Positions 1-5,622 of a stretch of 10,196 nucleotides of DNA are shown here, one piece after another; within the stretch, counting starts at the first letter, position 1; each line of letters begins with the position of its first letter. Position numbers and translations under genes: made by a program. The stretch comes from Anaerolineae bacterium (lineage in GTDB: Bacteria > Chloroflexota > Anaerolineae > JACIWR01), in NCBI GenBank assembly GCA_021162125.1, contig JAGGZG010000127.1:1-10196 (forward strand). Direction: 5' to 3'. The notes beneath the pieces are model-generated. The model saw nothing but the letters and a program-made list of their open reading frames with translations, was not told where the DNA came from and searched no databases.

Positions 1-75
1 GCGATTGAAATCGCCTCTAGAGGGCTTGCAGCCGAGCGTCCACCTGCGTGGACGCGCCTGTCCACGCAGGTGGAC
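1..75. repeat. Palindromic intergenic repeat with a 16-bp perfect inverted repeat
   Basis: Two perfect 16-nt arms, GTCCACCTGCGTGGAC at 38-53 and its reverse complement at 60-75, are separated by the 6-nt loop GCGCCT. Each arm is itself nearly palindromic (GTCCAC...GTGGAC), so cruciform or double-hairpin forms are both possible. A smaller hairpin, GCGATT-GA-AATCGC, lies at 1-14. A sister motif on the opposite strand at 98-111 (GCGGTT-TC-AACCGC) makes the whole 1-111 stretch an imperfect inverted repeat. GAGGGCTTGCA at 20-30 resembles GAGGGCCTTGCA at 5724-5735 in the other large palindromic element, which suggests one repeat family. No coding potential is seen. The element may continue left of the window. 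Confidence 0.75.
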
Positions 76-90
76 AGGCAGCTTTAGCTC

Positions 91-120
91 CTCAGGCGCG
101 GTTTCAACCGCTGGCCTGAG
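91..120 (-). terminator. Terminator-like hairpin downstream of lexA
   Basis: CTCAGGC (91-97) pairs with GCCTGAG (114-120). Directly inside, GCGGT (98-102) pairs with ACCGC (107-111) around a TTCA loop, with a 2-nt bulge at 112-113. This is a strong 12-bp stem beginning 19 bp past the lexA stop codon. In the lexA direction no U-tract follows, so it is not a textbook intrinsic terminator. It may protect or define the lexA 3' end, or it may only be the right arm of the palindromic repeat. Confidence 0.35.
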
Positions 121-139
121 TAGTAACCAGGGCTGCTTA

Positions 140-772
140 TCAGTTGAGCTGGCGGATCACGCACACCACCTTGCCCTGAATTTCCACGTTGTTGGCGGGA
201 AAGTACAACGGCTCCATCGTCGGGTTGGCCGGCTGGAGGCGAACCCGATCACCCTCCAGGTAAAATCGCTTGAGGGTGGTCTCTTTTTCGTCGCGCAGCC
301 ACACCGCCACCAGGTCGCCGTTTTCGGCGTGCTGTTGGTGTTTCATGACCACGATGTCTCCGTCGTGGATCAGGGCGTCAATCATCGAGTTGCCCTTCAC
401 CTGCAGAGCGTAGATGCCGTCGGTGTCCTTGATAATCCCCCGCGTCAGCTCGATGGTCTCGTCGCCGAAGATGCCGAAGTCGCTGCTACTATCGGGGATG
501 GGTAGCGGGCTACCGGCGGCGATGCGCCCCAGCAAGGGGATTGAGACGACTTGCTCGACCAGGTTCTCTGCCAGCTTGATCCCACGGGAGATCGCCCGAT
601 CACGGTCAATCAGCCCTTTCTGTTCCAGGATGTTGAGGTTGTAATTCACGACGGAGGTGGAGGAAATGCCGACAGCCTGACCAATCTCGCGGATGGTTGG
701 CGGGTAACGGTTCTCGCGCATGAACTGGCGGATGAATTGCAGCATGCGCTGCTGGCGTTCCGATAGGTCCAT
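140..772 (-). CDS. lexA: LexA, SOS-response transcriptional repressor (S24 family autoprotease)
   Basis: LexA represses DNA-damage genes; RecA filaments trigger its self-cleavage. This protein has 210 residues, the usual length. The N-terminal winged helix-turn-helix (1-65) carries TIREIGQAVGISSTSVVNY, which resembles the Bacillus-type recognition helix more than the E. coli one and fits the Gram-positive-type operator found upstream. The C-terminal S24 peptidase domain (about 77-205) has the Ala86-Gly87 scissile bond (RIAAGSPL), catalytic Ser129 (KGNSM) and catalytic Lys168 (ETTLKRF), so autocleavage should work. The ATG at 772 is chosen because AAGGAGG lies 6 nt upstream. An in-frame TTG at 838 would sit upstream of the expected transcript start, next to the -10 box. 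The gene is divergent from the SHMT-GcvT fusion and is very probably autoregulated through the operator at 848-861. Identity is certain by motif; SOS function is inferred from the family. Confidence 0.97.
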   Translation of the reverse strand: MDLSERQQRMLQFIRQFMRENRYPPTIREIGQAVGISSTSVVNYNLNILEQKGLIDRDRAISRGIKLAENLVEQVVSIPLLGRIAAGSPLPIPDSSSDFGIFGDETIELTRGIIKDTDGIYALQVKGNSMIDALIHDGDIVVMKHQQHAENGDLVAVWLRDEKETTLKRFYLEGDRVRLQPANPTMEPLYFPANNVEIQGKVVCVIRQLN

Positions 773-778
773 GATCGC

Positions 779-785
779 CCTCCTT
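779..785 (-). promoter_or_regulatory. lexA ribosome binding site
   Basis: AAGGAGG on the minus strand, 6 nt before the ATG at 772. It decides the start against the upstream in-frame TTG at 838, which has no such site. Confidence 0.85.
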
Positions 786-838
786 AATTTCCTGCATCGT
801 TCGGCGGAATGCAGTATCTGAAGCGAACACTTGTCCAA

Positions 839-867
839 ATTATACCACGAACGTCTGTTCTAGTCAA
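839..867 (-). promoter_or_regulatory. lexA promoter (sigma70/SigA type)
   Basis: On the minus strand, a -35 box TTGACT (862-867), a spacer of exactly 17 bp and a perfect -10 box TATAAT (839-844). The expected transcript start is near 832, leaving a leader of about 60 nt. The spacer contains the LexA operator, so bound repressor would block polymerase directly. This is the classic autoregulated arrangement. Confidence 0.9.
848..861. promoter_or_regulatory. LexA operator (SOS box), GAAC-N4-GTTC type
   Basis: CGAACGTCTGTTCT contains the full dyad GAAC (849-852), GTCT, GTTC (857-860). It matches the Bacillus/actinobacterial SOS-box consensus CGAACRNRYGTTYC at most positions. It lies between the -35 and -10 boxes of lexA. 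Its centre is about 65 bp upstream of the predicted start of the divergent SHMT-GcvT transcript and about 24 bp upstream of that promoter's -35 box, so any effect there would be indirect. Confidence 0.88.
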
Positions 868-884
868 ATTTTCCTGCCAGGTCT

Positions 885-913
885 TTGACTTTTTATCCGG
901 CGAGCGGTATAAT
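885..913 (+). promoter_or_regulatory. Promoter of the SHMT-GcvT fusion gene (sigma70/SigA type)
   Basis: TTGACT (885-890), a 17-bp spacer and perfect TATAAT (908-913). The expected start is near 920, giving a leader of about 46 nt, too short for a glycine riboswitch. Its -35 box stands 17 bp from the -35 box of the divergent lexA promoter, so the two promoters are back to back. It also rules out the upstream TTG at 885 as a start codon, since that TTG is the -35 box itself. Confidence 0.88.
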
Positions 914-950
914 GAATATCCCCTTATTACAAATCAATCGCATCAGTGAC

Positions 951-957
951 GAAGGAG
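951..957 (+). promoter_or_regulatory. Ribosome binding site of the SHMT-GcvT fusion gene
   Basis: GAAGGAG at 951-957, 8 nt before the ATG at 966. It decides the start for this gene. Confidence 0.8.
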
Positions 958-965
958 TGCTGATA

Positions 966-3900
966 ATGAAGAGTGCACAATATGCCAACACCTGCTTTGG
1001 TGCCGATTTAAGCACGATTGACCCCGACATTGACCAGATCATTAAGCTCGAAGAGGAGCGCCAGGCCCGCCGATTGATTCTCATCCCCTCAGAAAGCTAC
1101 GCTCCTGCCGCCGTCCGTCAGGCTCTCGGTTCGGTGTTCAACAATGTTTACGCCGAAGGGTACCCCCCACTGCGCATGACCCGCGACGACGAAAGGCTCC
1201 TCCTGGACCTGAGCCATCAACTCGCCTACTACCGCCGCTACGCTGATCGCCGTTTCTACAAAGGCGTGGACTACGTGCACTTCGTGGAGACTCTGGCCCA
1301 GCGACGGTGTGCGGCCTGCTTCGCCAACGAACGGGTGAGCGCCGAGAATATCTACGTCAACGTGCAGCCCCTTTCCGGTGCTGCCGCCAACCTGGCCGTG
1401 TACGACGCTCTGCTGGAGCCGGGGGATACCCTGATGGGCCTGGACCTCTTCCAGGGCGGTCACCTGACCCACGGCAGTGAGTTCAACGTCTCCGGCCGGC
1501 GTTACAAAGTGGTCTCCTACGGGGTGAGCAGGGCTACCGAGCGGCTGGATTACGACCAGATCATGGATCTGGCTAAAGAGCACCGCCCCAAAATCATCAT
1601 CGCCGGGTATACGTCGTATTCCTGGGCTCCCGACTGGCGGGCATTCCGCGAGATCGCCGACGCGGTGGGGGCCTACCTGATGGCGGACATCGCCCACACA
1701 GCCGGAATGGCCGTCGCTGGCGTGTACCCCAATCCGGTGGGCATCGCTGACGTGACCACTTTCACCACGCACAAGACCATCTGTGGCCCGCGCGGGGCGG
1801 TGATTATGACCACCGACGAGGACATCGCCAATCTAATTGACATGGCGGTATTCCCTGGCCTGCAGGGTGGCCCGCACCCCAATAAATTCGCGGCCATGGC
1901 CGTCGCTTTCCAGATCGCCCGAATGGAGTGTTTCCGCGATTTACAGCGGCAGATTGTGGTCAACGCCCGCGCCCTGGCCGATGCCCTGCTCAAACGGGGA
2001 ATGCGTCTGGCCTACGGCGGGACGGATACCCATCTGGTCCTCCTGGATCTGAAAGGTGTGGATACCCCCACCGGCTTCCTGCTATACGGCGAACCGACAG
2101 CGCGCATCCTGGATCTGTGCGGAATCGTGGTCAACAGGAACACCATCCCCTGGGACGAGATCACTGCTCTGGGCACCGGTATCCGCATGGGCACCCCGTG
2201 GATCACCCAGCGCGGCCTGGATGAGCAGGACATGGACACCCTGGCCGGGCTGATTCACCGCATCGTGACCAACATTCATCCCTTTAGCTATCAAGGGCTG
2301 GCGGGTGAGCTCCCGCGCGGGAAAATTGACCTGGACATCCTGGAGGAAGTCAAGTGTGGGGTGCAGGCGCTGGCGGAAAAGGCCAGCGCAGAGACTCCGG
2401 CCCGTGGCAGCGGCTATCCCCATTACTGTTTCCTGAGCACAGAAGCGCCGGTCAAAACCCCGGTGCTGGTGCCGGCTATGGCCAATCCAGAGGGCGGCGT
2501 AGAAGCTGCACACACCACAGCCGCTCTGCTGGATGATAGCGACCTGGGTCTGCTGCGGGTGAGCGGATGGCGGGCGGAGCCTTTCCTTCAGCAAGTGAGC
2601 ACCGCCGATGTGGCTGCCCTGCGTCCCGGCCATGCCCTGCGCACCTTTATATTGGACCGCGAGGGCGCACTCCTAGACGACGTGGCCATCATCCGCCGGC
2701 AACCGGATGAACGGGGCCGCGATAACTATCTAGTTCTCACCAACCCGGCCAACAGCGAGCGGATCAAAGCCTGGTTCCGTGCCCTCTCCGACGGCTATGT
2801 CCTGTTCGACAACGACGACGTATTCCGCAAGGTGGAGGGGCCGGCCATGGTGGAGGACCTGGACGAGGACGTAGAGGAGTACGAGCGGCAGGTGGCCTTT
2901 GCCGTGTATGGCCCCCAGGCCGAGACCATCCTGCGCAAAGCCATCCCCCAGTTGCCCCCGCTAACTCCTCGCGCCGTCTGGCAGGGGGATATCGAGGGGG
3001 CAGAAGTGACGGTGGCCCGCCTGGGTTACCAGGCCGGCGCTCCCCATTTCGAGTTCATCGTGCCCGCTGGTCAGGCAAGCGTTATCTGGCGGCTGATAGC
3101 CGATGCCGGGGCCGTGGAAGCGACATCGCCGGACACGCGCCATGCCCTGCGCCGCGAAGTTGGCCTGCCCGATTACGACGGCGACGTCCGCCCCACCGGA
3201 TTGGAGCTTTATCGCAACGGCTTCGCCGCCTGGTTCGACCTGACCACCCCCTATTTCGTGGGTCAGGACTCGATTCTGAAGGAAGTCACCCTGGCGACCG
3301 ATAAGGCGCGCTGGGAATGGGAAGAGCCCGAGGGTCCGCCCCGGCACACACCTCTATACGACAAGCACCGCGAACTGGGCGCTAAGATCATCCCCTTCGC
3401 CGGCTGGGAAATGCCGGTGTGGTACACCAGTGTAAGCGAGGAGCACCAGGCCGTGCGCCAGGCAGCCGGCCTGTTCGACGTGGCGCACATGGGCGTGTTG
3501 GAGGTCAGCGGGGAGTACGCGACTCACTTCCTGGACGCGGTGACCACCAACTACGTGCGCTGGCTGGAGGATGGCCAGTCGCAGTACACTTACCTGCTCA
3601 CCCCGGAGGGTAAAGTCATTGATGACCTCATCGTCTATCGCCGCCGCGCTGACCTGTACGTCCTGGTGGTGAACGCGGCCAACGCCGAGAAGGACTGGGC
3701 CTGGCTGAATGCGGTGAACAGCGGTGGCGTAGTGATCGACCCCGACGTGCCAGCACGCAGCGTGGAAGGTAAGGCGGTACTGCGCAATCTCAAGGACCCG
3801 GCGGCAGGGGCCGATCAGCGGGTGGATATCGCCTTACAAGGGCCGGCCGCGCTGTCCATCTTGCAATGTCTGACCAGCGATCCGCGCCAGCGCGACGCCC

Positions 3901-4616
3901 TGGCCCGCGTGCGTCGCACCGATTTGATCGAGATGGATCTGGCCGGCATGAACCTGATCATCGCCCGCACCGGCTACACTGGCGAGGATATCGGTTACGA
4001 AATCCTGGTGCATCCTGATGAGGCCACCAGGCTGTGGGACCTGCTGATGGTACATGGGGCTCCCTTCGGGATCAAGCCCGCCGGCCTGGCTGCCCGCGAT
4101 TCCACTCGCATCGAGGCCGGATTGCCCCTCTACGGACACGAGCTGGCCGGCCCATACGACATCAACCCGCTGGAGGCCGGCTTTCCCGGCTACGTTAAGT
4201 TTCACAAGCCATTCTTCGTCGGACGGCGGGCAATGATCGAGGCTGCAGCTCAGCGGTCGCGCGAAGTTATCCGCTTCCGCCTGAACGAGACCGGTGCGCG
4301 GGCGCTGCGTGGTGGGGAGACCGTGGTCAATCGCCGGGGGCAATACATTGGCCGGGTGACGAGTTGCACGCTAATCGGCGCTACGCAGATGGGGATGGCG
4401 CTCGTGGACCGGCGTTACACGGAACCAGGGTCGGCCATTGCCATCTACCCTGCTCCACCCAGGCGACGGAGGCCCAGCGCCAAGCCCCCTGCCGAGCTGG
4501 AGCCGGGCGACAAAGTGGTGTTGCCCGAATGGGCTACCATCCTCACTCGTTTCCCAGAGGAGGAGGGAGAAAAGGACAAGATTGCTACTAAAAGGTTCTT
4601 CCCTGCTCACGAGTGA
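966..4616 (+). CDS. Fused serine hydroxymethyltransferase / GcvT-like domain / aminomethyltransferase (GlyA-GcvT)
   Basis: A 1216-residue cytosolic fusion. Residues 20-475 form a complete PLP-dependent SHMT (glycine + CH2-THF to serine + THF). It has YAEGYP (Y62, E64), D241 and H244 in DIAH, the PLP lysine K270 in TTHKTICGPRG and the carboxylate-binding R407 (GIRMGTP). The D-to-K spacing equals that of E. coli GlyA. About 34 extra residues follow YAEGYP before RRFYKG. Residues 488-785 are GcvT-like but degraded: the DD pair (571-572) remains, GYTGE is lost, the N-terminal FAGW and C-terminal barrel are missing, and an acidic stretch is inserted near 640. Residues 794-1200 are a canonical GcvT (T-protein): FAGWEMPVWY, DVAHMG, VIDDLIVY (D886-D887), RTGYTGEDIGYEI and the ARDSTRIEAGLPLYG motif. 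A PRRRRP-containing linker interrupts the last strands. Start ATG has GAAGGAG 8 nt upstream. No frameshift is seen, so the fusion looks real. The two activities share CH2-THF. GcvH and GcvP must be encoded elsewhere. Confidence 0.93.
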   Translation: MKSAQYANTCFGADLSTIDPDIDQIIKLEEERQARRLILIPSESYAPAAVRQALGSVFNNVYAEGYPPLRMTRDDERLLLDLSHQLAYYRRYADRRFYKGVDYVHFVETLAQRRCAACFANERVSAENIYVNVQPLSGAAANLAVYDALLEPGDTLMGLDLFQGGHLTHGSEFNVSGRRYKVVSYGVSRATERLDYDQIMDLAKEHRPKIIIAGYTSYSWAPDWRAFREIADAVGAYLMADIAHTAGMAVAGVYPNPVGIADVTTFTTHKTICGPRGAVIMTTDEDIANLIDMAVFPGLQGGPHPNKFAAMAVAFQIARMECFRDLQRQIVVNARALADALLKRGMRLAYGGTDTHLVLLDLKGVDTPTGFLLYGEPTARILDLCGIVVNRNTIPWDEITALGTGIRMGTPWITQRGLDEQDMDTLAGLIHRIVTNIHPFSYQGLAGELPRGKIDLDILEEVKCGVQALAEKASAETPARGSGYPHYCFLSTEAPVKTPVLVPAMANPEGGVEAAHTTAALLDDSDLGLLRVSGWRAEPFLQQVSTADVAALRPGHALRTFILDREGALLDDVAIIRRQPDERGRDNYLVLTNPANSERIKAWFRALSDGYVLFDNDDVFRKVEGPAMVEDLDEDVEEYERQVAFAVYGPQAETILRKAIPQLPPLTPRAVWQGDIEGAEVTVARLGYQAGAPHFEFIVPAGQASVIWRLIADAGAVEATSPDTRHALRREVGLPDYDGDVRPTGLELYRNGFAAWFDLTTPYFVGQDSILKEVTLATDKARWEWEEPEGPPRHTPLYDKHRELGAKIIPFAGWEMPVWYTSVSEEHQAVRQAAGLFDVAHMGVLEVSGEYATHFLDAVTTNYVRWLEDGQSQYTYLLTPEGKVIDDLIVYRRRADLYVLVVNAANAEKDWAWLNAVNSGGVVIDPDVPARSVEGKAVLRNLKDPAAGADQRVDIALQGPAALSILQCLTSDPRQRDALARVRRTDLIEMDLAGMNLIIARTGYTGEDIGYEILVHPDEATRLWDLLMVHGAPFGIKPAGLAARDSTRIEAGLPLYGHELAGPYDINPLEAGFPGYVKFHKPFFVGRRAMIEAAAQRSREVIRFRLNETGARALRGGETVVNRRGQYIGRVTSCTLIGATQMGMALVDRRYTEPGSAIAIYPAPPRRRRPSAKPPAELEPGDKVVLPEWATILTRFPEEEGEKDKIATKRFFPAHE

Positions 4617-4690
4617 GGCATCGCGACGTGCCTATCAAAGGTTATGTCATAAGCTACAACCTATGTATGGCATTGTTTGAAAACCGTGAC
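4617..4690. other. 3' flank of the fusion gene, no clear intrinsic terminator
   Basis: Only weak hairpins are seen here: AGGCA/TGCCT just past the stop codon and AGGTT/AACCT around 4640-4663. Neither is followed by a T-tract. Transcription may end at the AT-rich palindrome further on or continue into the next gene. Confidence 0.4.
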
Positions 4691-4712
4691 CATTATGTGT
4701 AAACATATAATG
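4691..4712. promoter_or_regulatory. AT-rich 22-bp imperfect palindrome upstream of the regulator promoter
   Basis: CATTATGTGT at 4691-4700 mirrors ACATATAATG at 4703-4712, with 9 of 10 pairs (CATTAT/ATAATG and TGT/ACA) matching. The centre is near 4701.5, about 64 bp upstream of the predicted transcript start at 4766. That spacing is typical of a class I activator operator. A TTTT run follows at 4713-4716, so a weak terminator for the preceding gene is an alternative. No known regulator consensus was recognised. Confidence 0.5.
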
Positions 4713-4730
4713 TTTTATGATGTTTCGCTA

Positions 4731-4759
4731 TTGACAGTCGCGGTTTAGTAGTGTATAAT
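4731..4759 (+). promoter_or_regulatory. Perfect-consensus sigma70 promoter for the response regulator
   Basis: TTGACA (4731-4736), a 17-bp spacer and TATAAT (4754-4759): both hexamers and the spacer length are ideal. The expected start is near 4766. It should be a strong promoter, unusual for a regulator gene, which suggests that expression is limited elsewhere, perhaps in the leader RNA. Confidence 0.92.
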
Positions 4760-4765
4760 GTATTT

Positions 4766-4943
4766 AGTAAAGCCGGACAACGGAATCGCTTCGGCTATAT
4801 GGGGGGAGCCACACCGGCTTTCAGTAAGCCAGGGGTGGCTCCTTATAGTCTCGGGGGGAACCGCTCTCAGGTCGGGTGGGACGCTCCGACAACGAAGCGG
4901 GGGGAGTCCCGGCTGAAACGGGGATGCGCACAGGAGGTTGCCG
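4766..4943 (+). promoter_or_regulatory. Long structured 5' leader of the response regulator mRNA
   Basis: About 178 nt between promoter and start codon, rich in possible stems. Stem 1: AGCCGG (4771-4776) with TCGGCT (4791-4796). Stem 2: GGAGCCAC (4805-4812) with GTGGCTCC (4835-4842), enclosing GGCTT (4816-4820) with AAGCC (4826-4830). Stem 3: CCGCT (4861-4865) with AGCGG (4896-4900), enclosing GTCGG (4871-4875) with CCGAC (4886-4890). An alternative pairing, GGGAC (4878-4882) with GTCCC (4906-4910), would compete with stem 3. The leader ends in the AGGAGG ribosome binding site at 4932-4937. No known riboswitch class was recognised. A regulatory leader is an inference from promoter strength, length and pairing. 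Confidence 0.5.
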
Positions 4944-5450
4944 ATGAAGCAAAAGGATTTCAAGGTACTCGTGGTTGACGACGAGCCAGAGATCGGTCAG
5001 ACGTTTCAACGGCTGCTGGGCGGAGCACAGGTGGTAGAGATAGCTTACGACGGTTACGAGGCCCTGGAGAAGGTCAAGAAGACGGCTTACAACCTGATTT
5101 TCCTCGATGTGCGACTGCCTGGCATGGATGGTGTGCAAACGCTGGAGGCCATAAAGGAGATACTCCCCGATGCTATCGTGGTGATGATCAGCGGGTATTC
5201 GGTGAAGGAGGAAGTCGAGCGGGCGATGGCTATGGGCGCGCAGGATTTCCTGCCCAAGCCGCTGGACGACATGGACAAGATCATGACCATCGAGGAGGTG
5301 GCCCGCTATTTGAGCTTGCACGAGCTCACTGTGCGCCGCCTGGCCCGCGAGGGAGAAATTCCCGCCTTCAAAGTCGGGCGACAGTGGCGGGTGAAGAAGA
5401 GCTTGCTTGACCGCTGGATCGAGCAGGAAGCATATCGTAATCTCAGGTGA
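4944..5450 (+). CDS. Response regulator: CheY-like receiver fused to an excisionase-type helix-turn-helix
   Basis: 168 residues, cytosolic, predicted DNA-binding regulator switched by phosphorylation. The receiver (6-112) has the acidic pair D12-D13, phosphoacceptor D55 (LIFLDVRLPGMDG), the switch Ser83 (MISGYS) and K105 (FLPKP), so it should be phosphorylatable. Residues 114-165 are a compact MerR/excisionase-family HTH (HTH_17 type): MTIEEVARYLSLHELTVRR, the wing GRQWRV and a final helix SLLDRWIEQ. The HTH begins about 9 residues after K105, where a normal receiver still has helix alpha5, so alpha5 looks truncated or merged with the HTH. ATG 4944 is chosen because AGGAGG (4932-4937) lies 6 nt upstream; the in-frame TTG at 4938 directly abuts that site. 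A strong promoter and long leader precede it. Likely partner is the histidine kinase at 6087. The target genes are unknown. Confidence 0.9.
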   Translation: MKQKDFKVLVVDDEPEIGQTFQRLLGGAQVVEIAYDGYEALEKVKKTAYNLIFLDVRLPGMDGVQTLEAIKEILPDAIVVMISGYSVKEEVERAMAMGAQDFLPKPLDDMDKIMTIEEVARYLSLHELTVRRLAREGEIPAFKVGRQWRVKKSLLDRWIEQEAYRNLR

Positions 5451-5560
5451 GGCGCGACGGGACGGATCGCGGGATTCTGGCCTCATCGCCGACCGGATAT
5501 ACCGAACGCAATTAGTTTTATCAGAGTGTTTCATAACGCGGCCTCCTGCCGCAACCAATC
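5451..5560. other. Region downstream of the response regulator with a small hairpin
   Basis: GCGGC (5538-5542) and GCCGC (5548-5552) can pair around a 5-nt loop. No T-tract follows, so terminator function is doubtful. Nothing else is recognisable, and no credible open reading frame is present. Confidence 0.4.
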
Positions 5561-5566
5561 CAGGGG

Positions 5567-5595
5567 ACGCTGATGAACGCTGATGAACGCTGATT
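5567..5595. repeat. Short tandem repeat, 10-bp period (ACGCTGATGA)
   Basis: ACGCTGATGA occurs twice in perfect tandem (5567-5586), followed by a truncated third copy ACGCTGATT. It lies just before the large palindromic element and could be part of the same repeat or its insertion target. Confidence 0.75.
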
Positions 5596-5622
5596 TGTAC
5601 ATTTTTATCTGCGAAAAGCTGG

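Noticed and set aside
1..120. CRISPR array or attachment site at the left edge
   Set aside because: There are inverted, not direct, repeats, with no regular spacers, no cas genes and no integrase.
885..965. Upstream TTG start adding 27 residues to the SHMT-GcvT fusion
   Set aside because: The TTG is the -35 box of the promoter, upstream of the expected transcript start. The ATG at 966 has a good RBS.
914..965. Glycine riboswitch in front of the SHMT-GcvT gene
   Set aside because: The leader is only about 46 nt, far too short for a glycine aptamer plus expression platform, and no matching motif is present.
2354..2536. Possible frameshift or assembly join between SHMT and the GcvT-like part
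   Set aside because: The frame stays open through the junction, codon use and third-position GC look uniform, and the linker reads as an ordinary interdomain segment. A sequencing check would still be prudent.
5538..5552. Intrinsic terminator after the response regulator
   Set aside because: The stem is only 5 bp and no T-tract follows.
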